Positions 51,253 to 60,450 of a stretch of 64,000 nt of DNA are shown piece by piece. Both the position numbers and the translations under genes were made by a program. The DNA comes from Eubacterium sp. AF36-5BH (GTDB taxonomy: Bacteria > Bacillota > Clostridia > Lachnospirales > Lachnospiraceae), in the NCBI RefSeq assembly GCF_003460505.1, contig NZ_QTVG01000002.1:1-64000 (forward strand), written 5' to 3'. Below the pieces are notes generated by a model. The model did not search any database. It saw only the letters and a list, made by a program, of their open reading frames with translations, and was not told the DNA's origin. How positions within the stretch are numbered: the first letter of the stretch is position 1; the number at the start of each line of letters is the position of its first letter.

Positions 51253-53460
51253 ATGAAAGATAAAATTTTTGGTGTGTTGCAACGTATAGGAAGATCATTT
51301 ATGTTGCCTATTGCAATACTACCTGTGGCTGGGTTATTGCTTGGAATTGGCAGTTCCTTCACAAATGAAACAATGCTTAAAGCCTATGGTTTGTGGAAGT
51401 TAATGGGACCGGGAACAATTGCAAATGGGATTTTCAGAGTTCTTAGTGATGCAGGGAATATTGTATTTACCAACCTACCTATTATTTTTGCAATGGGCGT
51501 GGCAATTGGTATGGCAAAAAAAGAAAAAGAAGTTGCAGCACTTTCAGCAGCAATTGCTTTTTTTATAATGCATGCATCAATTGGAGCCATGATTACAATT
51601 AACGGTGGAGCGGAAAATATGCTTAGGGGTGCAACAGCCGATGTAGTAGGTATTACCTCTCTTCAAATGGGTGTATTTGGTGGAATTATTGTAGGTTTAG
51701 GTGTGGCGGCACTTCACAACAGATTTTACAAAATTCAATTACATCAGGTGTTGTCCTTTTTTGGAGGTACTAGGTTTGTACCCATTATTAGTGCGTTGGT
51801 TTACACATTGGTAGGAATTTTAATGTTTTTTGTTTGGCCGGTAATACAAAGCGGTATATATTCTGTGGGGGAATTTGTTCTTAATTCAGGCTATGTTGGC
51901 ACATGGGTGTACGGATTTATGGAAAGACTTCTTATACCATTTGGTTTGCATCATGTATTTTATTTACCGTTCTGGCAAACAGGAGTGGGTGGAACCATGG
52001 AAGTTGGCGGTCAGTTAATTGAAGGGGCTCAGAATATTTTCTTTGCCCAGTTAGCAGATCCAACTGTTTCAAAATTTGCAGTTTCTGCAACCAGATTCAT
52101 GTCAGGTAAATTCCCTTTAATGATTTTTGGACTGCCGGGGGCAGCACTTGCAATATACAAAACTGCAAAGCCTGAAAAAAGAAAAGCAGTATCAGGTTTG
52201 TTATTGTCAGCAGCCTTAACATCTATGATTACAGGGATAACAGAGCCCATCGAATTTACATTTCTTTTTGTAGCACCTGTTCTTTACGGAATACATTGTG
52301 TGTTGGCAGGACTTGCATATATGCTTATGCATTTATTTAACGTTGGCGTAGGAATGACTTTTTCAGGTGGACTTATTGATATGTTTCTATTTGGAATAAT
52401 GCAGGGAAACAGGAAGACAAACTGGATATGGATTGTGGTAGTTGGTGTAGTGTATTTTATCGTGTATTATTTTCTTTTTACACTTCTTATTAAAAAAATG
52501 GATTTGAAAACTCCAGGTAGAGATGATAGCGATGAAGTAAAGCTTTATAACAGAAGTGATGTGGAAGCAAAAAAAGGTAAGAACGATTGGCAGAATGATA
52601 AATCTGCAAATGAAGAAGCAGTAGACAAAATTTCGCAAATGATTTGCAATGGACTAGGTGGCAAGAAAAATATTTCGGATGTAGATTGCTGTGCAACAAG
52701 ACTTAGATGTACGGTTTTTAAATCTGAATTTGTAAATGATGATATTTTAAAAGCATCTGGAGCTTCGGGAGTAATTCACAAAGGCAACGGCGTGCAGATT
52801 ATTTATGGACCGAAAGTTACTGTAATAAAATCTAATTTGGAAGATTATTTAGAAACTGCGGAAAATATAGAATACGTTGGTGAGAATTTTGAAAACAGCA
52901 ACGGAAATAACAAGCATGACAGAATTAATGCTAGTGAAAATAATAGTGGCAGTTTGGAGAATCAAAATAATGAAGATAAGATTGGAAAGTTTGCATTAGA
53001 CACTAAAATTATCTATAGTCCCGTTACAGGCGTGGCAAAAGATTTAGGTGATGTAAATGATGAGGCTTTTGCAAGCAGAATGATGGGAGACGGAGTAGCA
53101 GTTACACCAACAGATAGTGTTATTAAGGCTCCAGCAGATGGTGAGATTTCTTTTGTCTTCGATACAAAACATGCAATAGGTTTTACAACAGATGATGGGG
53201 TGAGCCTGATTATCCATGTGGGAATTGATACTGTAAAGCTACAGGGGAAAGGTTTTGAAATCCTAAAACAACAGGGTGAGAAGGTGAAAAAAGGCGAGCC
53301 AATAATGAAAATTGATATTGACTATTTGAAGAAAAATGCACCATCTCTTGATACACCGGTTATGTGTACAGAATTAAAAGACAATGAGAAAATCCGAGTA
53401 ATAAAAGTAGGAGAAGTCAAAGCTGGGGAAGAACTTTTCGCGATTGATATTTATAAGTAG
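51253..53460 (+). CDS. PTS glucose-family permease, EIICBA
   Basis: The 735-residue permease has EIIC first (about 1-420, opening GRSFMLPIAILPVAGLLLGIG and keeping ITGITEPIEFTFLF). EIIB follows (about 455-535) with phospho-Cys at C480 in DCCATRLRC, then an Asn-rich linker. EIIA (about 575-735) has H640 in TKHAIGF and phospho-His H655 in IIHVGIDTV. All three phosphotransfer sites look intact. The EIIC looks like the glucose/maltose/GlcNAc branch, and I cannot fix the sugar. Expression seems gated by the hairpin directly upstream. Confidence 0.93.
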   Translation: MKDKIFGVLQRIGRSFMLPIAILPVAGLLLGIGSSFTNETMLKAYGLWKLMGPGTIANGIFRVLSDAGNIVFTNLPIIFAMGVAIGMAKKEKEVAALSAAIAFFIMHASIGAMITINGGAENMLRGATADVVGITSLQMGVFGGIIVGLGVAALHNRFYKIQLHQVLSFFGGTRFVPIISALVYTLVGILMFFVWPVIQSGIYSVGEFVLNSGYVGTWVYGFMERLLIPFGLHHVFYLPFWQTGVGGTMEVGGQLIEGAQNIFFAQLADPTVSKFAVSATRFMSGKFPLMIFGLPGAALAIYKTAKPEKRKAVSGLLLSAALTSMITGITEPIEFTFLFVAPVLYGIHCVLAGLAYMLMHLFNVGVGMTFSGGLIDMFLFGIMQGNRKTNWIWIVVVGVVYFIVYYFLFTLLIKKMDLKTPGRDDSDEVKLYNRSDVEAKKGKNDWQNDKSANEEAVDKISQMICNGLGGKKNISDVDCCATRLRCTVFKSEFVNDDILKASGASGVIHKGNGVQIIYGPKVTVIKSNLEDYLETAENIEYVGENFENSNGNNKHDRINASENNSGSLENQNNEDKIGKFALDTKIIYSPVTGVAKDLGDVNDEAFASRMMGDGVAVTPTDSVIKAPADGEISFVFDTKHAIGFTTDDGVSLIIHVGIDTVKLQGKGFEILKQQGEKVKKGEPIMKIDIDYLKKNAPSLDTPVMCTELKDNEKIRVIKVGEVKAGEELFAIDIYK

Positions 53461-53584
53461 AGAGTAAGGTTTGGAAATTTAAAAAGTTAAAAATAAAATA
53501 GCCGTAGATACAAAATAAAAGCAATTGATTCCAAAGTTTCTATTAAGGCACTTAGAGGTTTAGGATGCAGATTGGAGTATATGG

Positions 53585-53722
53585 ATGAATAAATTAAGAA
53601 ACAAAGTTTTCCATGTTTGCTTTTTAATATTGTCAGTTTGCCTTTTGGGTTTTATTGGGATTTTTAATGGGGAGAATTATTTTGAGCAAAAGAAATTAAA
53701 GGGATGCAGAAAAACATCTTAA
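53585..53722 (+). pseudogene. Short remnant with one membrane helix
   Basis: A 45-codon frame reads MNKLRNKVFHVCFLILSVCL and LLGFIGIFNGENYFEQKK, then stops. It looks like the signal or anchor segment of a lost exported protein. Just before it, 53524-53592 holds another short tail (SIKALRGLGCRLEYMDE). Neither has a ribosome site. Confidence 0.35.
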
Positions 53723-53873
53723 GTTCAAATACAAAAACATAATTGCCGATGCCGGATATGAAAGCGAGGAAAATTACATTTTTCCGGAAGAAAACAATTA
53801 GACGGCTTTCATAAAACCTGTCAATTACGAGATTTCAAAAACCAGAAAGTATAAGAATGACAATGGTCAAAAA
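53721..53873 (+). pseudogene. IS1182-type transposase remnant
   Basis: The frame reads FKYKNIIADAGYESEENYIF, an in-frame stop, then TAFIKPVNYEISKTRKYKND. ADAGYESEEN followed by TAFIKP and SKTRKYK is the hallmark of the C-terminal catalytic part of IS1182-family DDE transposases. Only about 50 codons and one stop remain; no terminal repeats are seen. Confidence 0.7.
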
Positions 53874-53876
53874 AGG

Positions 53877-53930
53877 TACTGTGCTCTAACGATTATAAAT
53901 CGTTAGAGCGACAGCCCCTTTTTATTTTTT
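53877..53930. terminator. Strong bidirectional terminator
   Basis: GCTCTAACGATT (53883-53894) pairs perfectly with AATCGTTAGAGC (53898-53909) and CTGT/ACAG extend it, followed by CCCCTTTTTATTTTTT. It mainly serves the PTS transcript; pdxT ends just to its right on the other strand. Confidence 0.9.
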
Positions 53931-54488
53931 GATTAGCTCAATAAAAGCTTTATGTATCTGTAAATCGTCGTCTAGTTCCGGATGAAAAGCAAAAGCCATT
54001 TGATTTTTGTATTTTACACCAATGGTTTTGCCATCAACAACAGCCAATGTTTCAACGGCATTTGTAGTGTCTGAAACGTAAGGGGCGCGAATAAAAGTCA
54101 TTGGAACTTCACCGATATTTTTTACAGTTCCTGTAGTATGAAAGCTTCCAAGCTGTCTGCCGTAGGCGTTACGCTTAACGGTCATTGGAATTGTGCCAAA
54201 ATGACTTGTAGTGTCATTGTCAATTTGAGAAGCCAAAAGAATCATGCCGGCACAGGTTGCCAAAACAGGCAGCCCATTTTCGATTTTTTCTTTTAAAATA
54301 TCATACATTCCAAGTTCCCGGAGAAGTTTTCCCTGAACTGTACTTTCTCCACCCGGTAAAATAAGTCCATCAATATGGTTTTCAAGGTCAGAGGCTTTTC
54401 GTAATTCAATAGATGAAACGCCAAGTTTTTCTAAAACCTTTGCGTGTTCTATGAAAGCTCCCTGAACTGCCAAAATACCAATAGTCAT
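53922..54488 (-). CDS. pdxT: Pyridoxal 5'-phosphate synthase glutaminase subunit PdxT
   Basis: The 188-residue class I glutaminase supplies ammonia to PdxS. It shows GILAVQGAFIEH, the oxyanion strand LILPGGESTVQGKLL, nucleophile Cys in ATCAGMILLAS, and the His-Glu pair in AFHPEL. Length is normal. It ends the pdxST operon and starts nine bases after the pdxS stop. Confidence 0.96.
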   Translation of the reverse strand: MTIGILAVQGAFIEHAKVLEKLGVSSIELRKASDLENHIDGLILPGGESTVQGKLLRELGMYDILKEKIENGLPVLATCAGMILLASQIDNDTTSHFGTIPMTVKRNAYGRQLGSFHTTGTVKNIGEVPMTFIRAPYVSDTTNAVETLAVVDGKTIGVKYKNQMAFAFHPELDDDLQIHKAFIELIKK

Positions 54489-54497
54489 AAAAGCCTC

Positions 54498-55370
54498 CTA
54501 CTTACCACGTTCTGCCATTAAAAGAGCAATTTCCTGTTCATTGATTCCAACCATTGCTTCACCTAAATCTTCAGAAAGTTCTGCGATAAGTTTGGCATCA
54601 GTGTAGTTTGTAACTGCCTTAACAATAGCGTTAGCACGTTTTTCAGGATTTCCTGATTTGAAAATACCTGAGCCAACGAATACACCCTCAGCACCAAGTT
54701 GCATCATTAACGCAGCATCAGCAGGAGTAGCAACACCACCGGCTGCAAAGTTTACTACAGGTAATTTTCCGTTATCATGTACATACTCAACCAATTCGTA
54801 AGGAACCTGAAGCTGTTTAGCTGCTTCAAAAAGTTCATCTTTACGCATGCTTGTAAGTTTTGCAATTTCGCTGTTCATCATTCTCATGTGACGTACTGCC
54901 TGAACAATGTCACCTGTTCCGGGCTCGCCCTTAGTTCTAATCATAGAAGCACCTTCGTTAATTCTTCTTAACGCTTCACCTAAATCTTTAGCACCGCAAA
55001 CAAAAGGTACTTTAAAATCTCTTTTGTTAATGTGATAAACATCATCAGCAGGTGATAATACTTCACTTTCATCTATGTAATCAATTTCAATTGCTTCTAA
55101 AACCTGTGCTTCTGCAAAATGACCAATTCTACATTTTGCCATAACAGGAATAGAAACAGCTTCCTGAATACCTTTAATCATTTGGGGATCACTCATTCTT
55201 GAAACACCGCCGGCAGCTCTAATGTCTGCTGGGATTCTTTCAAGTGCCATAACTGCACAGGCTCCTGCAGCTTCTGCAATTTTTGCCTGCTCAGGTGTTG
55301 TAACGTCCATAATAACGCCACCCTTTAACATTTGTGCCAATTCTTTGTTTAACTGATATCTTTCGCTCAT
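54498..55370 (-). CDS. pdxS: Pyridoxal 5'-phosphate synthase lyase subunit PdxS
   Basis: The start at 55370 follows TAGGAGG; the long open extension to 55664 is low-complexity noise. The 290-residue TIM-barrel builds PLP from ribose-5-phosphate, glyceraldehyde-3-phosphate and ammonia. It has [39 protein letters not shown], the lysine in [10 protein letters not shown], and [19 protein letters not shown]. It forms a 12-mer with PdxT. Confidence 0.97.
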   Translation of the reverse strand: MSERYQLNKELAQMLKGGVIMDVTTPEQAKIAEAAGACAVMALERIPADIRAAGGVSRMSDPQMIKGIQEAVSIPVMAKCRIGHFAEAQVLEAIEIDYIDESEVLSPADDVYHINKRDFKVPFVCGAKDLGEALRRINEGASMIRTKGEPGTGDIVQAVRHMRMMNSEIAKLTSMRKDELFEAAKQLQVPYELVEYVHDNGKLPVVNFAAGGVATPADAALMMQLGAEGVFVGSGIFKSGNPEKRANAIVKAVTNYTDAKLIAELSEDLGEAMVGINEQEIALLMAERGK

Positions 55371-55784
55371 TTTGAACCTCCTATGTCTAATTCCTTTTGT
55401 TGTAGAAATCTTATGGCAAAAATCATAATACAGAAAGTGAGTATAGCAAAATAACCAAAAAATGCATAAACAATAAGACCAGATTAAGATGCAGAACAAA
55501 AATATAAAAGATGTAAGAAAAGTAAAAGAACGAAAAAAAACAGGATAAAGTGAAAAATATAGATTGAAATGAACAAAAACGAGAGAAAAAAGAAAATTAT
55601 CCCAAGGATAAAAAAGGAAGATTAAATATTCCATAAGATAAAATAAAGATTGAATATTTAACATTGATTAAAATATGGTTTAAAGTTATAATCTATTAGG
55701 TTGTAAGAAAGATTTTTTTGAAAAAACAAAAAGACCTGTAAACACTTTCATAAGATAAAATAAAGAACGAGAGATTAAGTAAAA
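55371..55784. other. A-rich intergenic region with an 18-base direct repeat
   Basis: The 414-base gap between divergent pdxS and azlC is strongly purine-rich on the plus strand. CATAAGATAAAATAAAGA occurs at 55632-55649 and again at 55749-55766, and its first 14 bases recur at 46905. It must contain promoters for both operons. No ORF, RNA or terminator is evident. Confidence 0.5.
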
Positions 55785-56501
55785 ATGATAGAGAATCACA
55801 AGAGTAATTTTTGTAAAGGATTAAAAGGTGGAATCCCTATTGCATTAGGGTATTTTGCTGTATCTTTTACATTAGGAATTCAGGCAAAAAATGTTGGAAT
55901 TACAGCATTTCAGGCGGCAGTAACAAGTTTCGGTCTTCATGCATCAGCAGGAGAATACATAGCTTTTACATTAATAGGTGCAAATGCTAACATTTTGGTA
56001 ATGGTATTGATGGAAATGATAGCAAATGCAAGGTACCTGCTTATGTCATGTTCATTAAGTCAGAAAATTCCCGCAGATACACCAATGTGGAAAAGACTTG
56101 TAATGGGATATTTTATAACTGATGAAATATTTGGTGCCTCAATATCTGTTTCAGGAAAGCTGGATCCATATTATATGTTTGGATTAATAGCTGTTGCTTC
56201 TCCAGGCTGGGTAGTTGGCACAGCACTGGGAGTGATTATGGGAAATGCCCTACCACTAAGAGCTGTCAGTGCATTAAGTGTAGGCTTGTATGGCATGTTT
56301 ATTGCCTGTATCATACCGGAAGGCAGGAAAAATAAAATAGTGGCAGGAGTAATTATTGTAAGTTTTGTGTTAAGTTATATTTTTAGTACATTGTCAGTTC
56401 TCAAGGGAATATCCTCCGGAATCAAAATAATGATACTAACTGTAATTATTGCAACAGTTGCGGCAATATTATTTCCGGTAAAGGAGGAAAATCATGAATA
56501 A
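55785..56501 (+). CDS. azlC: AzlC-family branched-chain amino acid exporter subunit
   Basis: The 238-residue membrane protein has the family opening GLKGGIPIALGYFAVSFTLG and about seven to eight helices. ANARYLLMSCSLSQKIP is the AzlC landmark. With AzlD it should export branched-chain amino acids or analogues. The ribosome site is weak (GAGAG), so the start is less sure; no better one is nearby. It overlaps azlD by eight bases. Confidence 0.9.
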   Translation: MIENHKSNFCKGLKGGIPIALGYFAVSFTLGIQAKNVGITAFQAAVTSFGLHASAGEYIAFTLIGANANILVMVLMEMIANARYLLMSCSLSQKIPADTPMWKRLVMGYFITDEIFGASISVSGKLDPYYMFGLIAVASPGWVVGTALGVIMGNALPLRAVSALSVGLYGMFIACIIPEGRKNKIVAGVIIVSFVLSYIFSTLSVLKGISSGIKIMILTVIIATVAAILFPVKEENHE

Positions 56502-56799
56502 CATATATGTATATATTTTGGCTATGTCATTAGCAACATATTTAATCAGAGTGCTTCCTTTAACCTTGATTAGAAAAGAAATTAATAACAAATTCATTAA
56601 ATCTTTTTTATATTATGTGCCTTATGTTACATTGGCTGTAATGACTTTCCCGGCAATACTAACATCCACACAGACTATGTGGTCAGGTTTAATTGCTTTA
56701 ATAGGAGCAGTGATTTTAGCTTGGAAAGGCGGTAATTTGTTTCAGGTTGCAGTTATAAGCTGTGTACTTGTATTTGTTGTAGAACTAATAATTTATTAA
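56494..56799 (+). CDS. azlD: AzlD-family branched-chain amino acid exporter subunit
   Basis: The 101-residue protein has four helices and the family motif TYLIRVLPLTLIRKEI. VPYVTLAVMTFPAIL is also typical. AAAGGAGGA lies inside the azlC end, and the eight-base overlap indicates coupling. It pairs with AzlC. The convergent LysR gene beyond the terminator may or may not regulate it. Confidence 0.9.
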   Translation: MNNIYVYILAMSLATYLIRVLPLTLIRKEINNKFIKSFLYYVPYVTLAVMTFPAILTSTQTMWSGLIALIGAVILAWKGGNLFQVAVISCVLVFVVELIIY

Positions 56800-56886
56800 A
56801 TTATAATAGATTAAGTTATGAAAATTAATTTATAAAGCGTTAAGCCATAAGAAAGTAAATTAGAAAACATTAAACTATAAAACATT

Positions 56887-56951
56887 AAAAAGCTATGGAT
56901 TAGCAATAAGTTTGTAGAAGTTAAACTTAACAGTTAATCTATAGCTTTTTA
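56887..56951. terminator. Bidirectional terminator
   Basis: AAAAGCTATGGATTA pairs with TAATCTATAGCTTTTT with one mismatch around a long loop. It lies between azlD (+) and the LysR gene (-). Confidence 0.8.
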
Positions 56952-56975
56952 TGTAATGAAAAAATCCATTATATA

Positions 56976-57839
56976 TTATAAGTTCTTAAACCATGTTTTT
57001 GAAAAATCTAGAAATTCCTTTTCCCAAGGAGTTAAAATCTTATCTTTAGGCCAGGCAAGAAGTAATTTGCTGGCATCTTTTTCTTTAATGGATAGCATCT
57101 TAACGTTATTATCAGGATGCATCATATAATATTTTTTTGTCAAAATAGCAACGCCATCGTTTTGTGAAACTCTGTGTATAGTGGCAAAGTCTTCATGGAA
57201 TTTGAATACATAGTTAGGAGTAAAGCCTGCTGTATTCATACAGTAGTTGTCTACCATTACACGAATCGGAATTGTGTCATATAACCCCACAAAGTTTTCG
57301 TTTTTTAGCTCAGAAAGTGAAATTTCATCTTTTTTGCTTAATGGGTGATTTGCCGGCACAATGGCAACAAATTCATCTTCTAATAAAACTTCATAATTAA
57401 AGTCATCCAAATCACATATTGGTTGCATAAATGTAAAATCATAAGGCACTTTTTCAGAATGCATTACTTCTTCAACTGTTGCATACTTAAAATGTGTGTG
57501 GGTATATTTAAAGCAAAAATCTGCTGTAAGGGGAGAAATGAAAAAATCTCCGTCTTGAATATATATGGTTATTTCGTTTTGTGTAACATTAGAAAAATGA
57601 ATTTTACATTCATCAATTGTATTTAAAATAGTAGATACCTGTTTATAAAAATATGTACCGTTTTCATTTAAAATAATATTTCTACCGGTTCTGTCAAAAA
57701 GTCGTACACTAAGTTCTTCTTCAAGTTTTTTGATTGCATAGCTGATTGAAGGCTGTGGCACCATATTTTTCTTTGCAGCATTAGAAAAATTCTCTAATTC
57801 TGCGGCATCTTTAAAGTATTTAAGCTGAAGTAATTCCAT
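56976..57839 (-). CDS. LysR-family transcriptional regulator
   Basis: The start at 57839 has CAGGAGG in front; the frame extends to 57899 without one. The 287-residue protein has the N-terminal winged helix (LQLKYFKDAAELENFSNAAK, then QPSISYAIKKLEEELSVRLF). A two-lobed effector domain follows (VAIVPANHPLSKKDEISL, GVAILTKKYY). It probably controls a metabolic operon in response to a small molecule; azlCD next door is a candidate. Confidence 0.92.
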   Translation of the reverse strand: MELLQLKYFKDAAELENFSNAAKKNMVPQPSISYAIKKLEEELSVRLFDRTGRNIILNENGTYFYKQVSTILNTIDECKIHFSNVTQNEITIYIQDGDFFISPLTADFCFKYTHTHFKYATVEEVMHSEKVPYDFTFMQPICDLDDFNYEVLLEDEFVAIVPANHPLSKKDEISLSELKNENFVGLYDTIPIRVMVDNYCMNTAGFTPNYVFKFHEDFATIHRVSQNDGVAILTKKYYMMHPDNNVKMLSIKEKDASKLLLAWPKDKILTPWEKEFLDFSKTWFKNL

Positions 57840-57995
57840 ATCGAACCTCCTGTAAAACGATTCTAATATATAGGTTAATAAAATGCAAATATAATTCATA
57901 AAGTATTCTTTATAATTATATATAGAAAAAAGTATTTTTTATATTTGCAAAAGTAATATACAATAATAACGTGCGATTGTTGATTCCTATAGCAA

Positions 57996-58036
57996 CAAAG
58001 AAAGGCAGGCCTCCGGGTCTGCCAATTTTCTTTTGT
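57996..58036 (+). terminator. GC-rich terminator hairpin without an obvious upstream gene
   Basis: CAAAGAAA-GGCAGGCC (57996-58011) pairs with GGTCTGCC-AATTTTCTTTTG (58016-58035). On the plus strand nothing coding precedes it for over 150 bases; the neighbour is the start of the LysR gene on the other strand. It may end a small RNA. Confidence 0.55.
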
Positions 58037-58125
58037 AGGATGAAAACGTTTTAACTACATCTAATATCAACAATATTTGATGCAAAAGTCAAAAAATTTA
58101 AAAAATAAAAAGGCGGGGAATAAAA

Positions 58126-58248
58126 GTGGAAATTATATTGAACATCATTTGTGTGCTACAATTTGTATTATTTGCGATGCTAAGTTGTGCAGAGATTTAT
58201 TTGCTAAAAACAAAGTTAAAAAAAAGAAAAAAGAATAAAACAAGGTGA
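58126..58248 (+). CDS. Putative 40-residue membrane peptide
   Basis: A GTG start follows AGGCGGGGA. The frame encodes one hydrophobic helix (IILNIICVLQFVLFAMLSC) and a Lys/Arg-rich tail (KLKKRKKNKTR). Such one-helix basic peptides are seen as small membrane proteins or type I toxins. No antisense RNA is identified. The GTG and modest ribosome site lower confidence. Confidence 0.4.
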   Translation: MEIILNIICVLQFVLFAMLSCAEIYLLKTKLKKRKKNKTR

Positions 58249-58388
58249 AAAACAGGAAAGAAAAATAATAAACAATAAAACAATAGGAAAAATAGCATAT
58301 TTTAGTAAAAAAAATGTAAAATCAGTTGAAATTAAATATATTTATAAAGTATAATAATCTCCAAATAAAAAAATATCAGGAGGTAATT

Positions 58389-59540
58389 ATGAAAAAGATT
58401 ACAAAACTATTAACAGTTGCTTCAGCTATGCTTGTTATGATGTTAGCAATGACATTTACAACCATGGCAGCAACTACAGTAACACCAACACGATCAATGA
58501 CAGGTAGTGAGAAGGCAGTAACACAGTCTTATACTTTTACTCAGAATACAGTTTTAGATACTGAATTTACTTTATATAAGACAGCAGGAGTTGTAATTCC
58601 TGTTAAGGTCAGCGAAAGTGGTGCATTAGAAATAAATGTAAAGGCAAACAAAGTAGAAAAGATTTTTTACATGACACTTTACACAGATGCAGCTTGTACA
58701 AACAAGGTATCAGGCTTGTATGATAGTTTTAATGTGGGAGATTCAAACATCACAAAATATGTAGCTTTAGGTTCAAAGAATACATATTATTTACGTTTGG
58801 AAACAAACTCATTCTATACACCTAATAATGAGCAGTTTACTGACTCAATTACAGTATCATATAGATTTTTCCCAAGAGCAGAAAGAACTATTAAGTCTGG
58901 TCAGACAATTAAGTATTACAGAAATCAGGGCTCAGATATTTATACATTTAAGTATAAGGCAGAAGCAACAGGAAAAGTTACAGTATCATTACCATATAAG
59001 TGGGGAAGTTATTTAACATTTAAGAATCAGAAGAAGAGTGATATTCTTACTGAACAGTGGGTATCATCAATTTATAGTTACAAATATAATGTTTATGTAA
59101 AGAAGGGGGCAGTTTACTATTTTGTAACAAAATCAAATGGTATTAATGCCAATACTTTACAGTCTATTAGTATTAAGAATACAGCCGTAAAAGTAAAAAT
59201 GGCTACAAATAGAAAAAAAGCAATTACTATTAAGAATAAAAAGTCAGCAAAATGTTTAATTACACCGGGAGATAAGTCGGCAAAATGGTATAAGATTTCC
59301 TTAAAGAAGAATCGCCATCCTTATTTTGACTTGAGTGGTGATGTAACAGGAGTTTGGAAACTTCAGATTTGCAATAAAAAAGGAAAAGCAATAAAGAACA
59401 TGACATTTAGATGGTATGGTAGCAAGAGCAAGATAACAACATGGGGTGGCTGGAAGAAAGGTACATACTATTTCAAGGTTACACCAGCTGATTCAAAATC
59501 ATATGGTCTTGCAACATTTAAATATAAACAGGCAAAATAA
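58389..59540 (+). CDS. Secreted beta-rich protein of unknown function
   Basis: The start at 58389 is decided by AGGAGGT; an upstream ATG at 58326 lacks a site. The 383-residue protein has a signal peptide (1-28, ending TTMAA). Two or three beta-sandwich modules resembling bacterial pre-peptidase C-terminal domains follow (VVIPVKVSESGALEINV, ATGKVTVSLPYKWGSYL, and WKKGTYYFKVTPADSKSYG). No enzyme motif is found. It probably works at the surface. A terminator follows 25 bases after its stop. Confidence 0.6.
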   Translation: MKKITKLLTVASAMLVMMLAMTFTTMAATTVTPTRSMTGSEKAVTQSYTFTQNTVLDTEFTLYKTAGVVIPVKVSESGALEINVKANKVEKIFYMTLYTDAACTNKVSGLYDSFNVGDSNITKYVALGSKNTYYLRLETNSFYTPNNEQFTDSITVSYRFFPRAERTIKSGQTIKYYRNQGSDIYTFKYKAEATGKVTVSLPYKWGSYLTFKNQKKSDILTEQWVSSIYSYKYNVYVKKGAVYYFVTKSNGINANTLQSISIKNTAVKVKMATNRKKAITIKNKKSAKCLITPGDKSAKWYKISLKKNRHPYFDLSGDVTGVWKLQICNKKGKAIKNMTFRWYGSKSKITTWGGWKKGTYYFKVTPADSKSYGLATFKYKQAK

Positions 59541-59565
59541 TTTCATAAACAGACAAAATAACTTT

Positions 59566-59592
59566 GAGGGGCATACAGCCCCTCATTTTTTG
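59566..59592 (+). terminator. Strong intrinsic terminator
   Basis: GAGGGGC (59566-59572) pairs with GCCCCTC (59578-59584), followed by ATTTTTTTG. It ends the secreted protein gene. Confidence 0.92.
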
Positions 59593-59593
59593 T

Positions 59594-59637
59594 AATAAGA
59601 AATTCCTTCAGAATGTCGCAAGTAACATTCTTTGTTT
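59594..59637 (+). repeat. Dispersed hairpin repeat, short copy F
   Basis: AATAAGAAATTCCTTCA joins directly to GAATGTCGC (59611-59619), AA, GTAACATTC (59622-59630) and TTTGTTT. The middle block seen in copies A and D is missing, so it looks like an internal deletion product keeping both hairpin regions. Confidence 0.6.
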
Positions 59638-59715
59638 AAATTTCAGATTTTCGTTGCATAAAAATATTTTTAAAATTATACTGATTGTAAATTACGAAAG
59701 AAAAGTGGGGCAGAT

Positions 59716-60450
59716 ATGAAAAACATAAAGAAGAAGATACTTATTGTTGAGGACAGTGAGTATTATATGAATCTGGTAACAGATAGTTTGATTAACATAG
59801 AAAATACTATTCTTTATAAGGCAGTAAATATTTCTGAAGCTTATAGAATCGCAATGGAAAAGAACATTGATGTGTTCATTGTTGATGTGGTTTTAGACAC
59901 GAAAGTTTTAGGAGATGTATCAGGGATTGTTTTTGTAGATCGTATTCGAACAGTTCCAAGATATAGATTTTCGCCTATTATCATTACTTCATCTTTGGAA
60001 GATCCCAAGTATCACGCATATAATTATCTGCATTGTTTTAGATATTTTGAAAAAACGTATGACGTTTCAGAATTGGTGGAAACTGTAAAAGAAGCTCTAG
60101 AATTTAAGCAAAGTGAAGACATAGAAAAAATAATATATTATAAAAGACAGGGAATTCTTTTCTCTTTAAGAACAAAGGATATTGTGTATGTTGAAAATCA
60201 TAATAAATATATTGTTTATTGTTGTAGGGATGGTAAATATAAAGCACCATACAAGTCCTGTAAGAAAATAGTGGAAGATATAGCATCAAAGGATTTTATA
60301 CAGTGTAACAAAAATACAGTTGTAAACCGGCAGTATATTCATAATATCGATGGAACAAACCGTTATATTACACTTGTTGAAAATCGGGGAAAACTGGAAA
60401 TTGGACCACGTTTGAAAAAAGAGTTTTTAAGGAGATTAGAGAATGATTGA
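59716..60450 (+). CDS. AgrA-like LytTR response regulator
   Basis: The 244-residue protein has a receiver domain (KKILIVEDSEYYMNLV, phospho-acceptor D57 in VFIVDVVLD). A LytTR DNA-binding domain follows (about 140-240), with IVYVENHNKYIVYCCRDGKY, FIQCNKNTVVNRQYI and a basic end. It overlaps the kinase gene by eight bases. Together they should read the cyclic peptide made by agrBD on the opposite strand. AgrA-like regulators usually activate the agr promoter and downstream targets. Confidence 0.88.
   Translation: MKNIKKKILIVEDSEYYMNLVTDSLINIENTILYKAVNISEAYRIAMEKNIDVFIVDVVLDTKVLGDVSGIVFVDRIRTVPRYRFSPIIITSSLEDPKYHAYNYLHCFRYFEKTYDVSELVETVKEALEFKQSEDIEKIIYYKRQGILFSLRTKDIVYVENHNKYIVYCCRDGKYKAPYKSCKKIVEDIASKDFIQCNKNTVVNRQYIHNIDGTNRYITLVENRGKLEIGPRLKKEFLRRLEND

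Noticed and set aside
54498..55664. N-terminal extension of PdxS to 388 residues
   Set aside because: The extra 98 residues are Phe/Tyr/Ser low-complexity read from A-rich intergenic DNA; a strong ribosome site sets the start at 55370.
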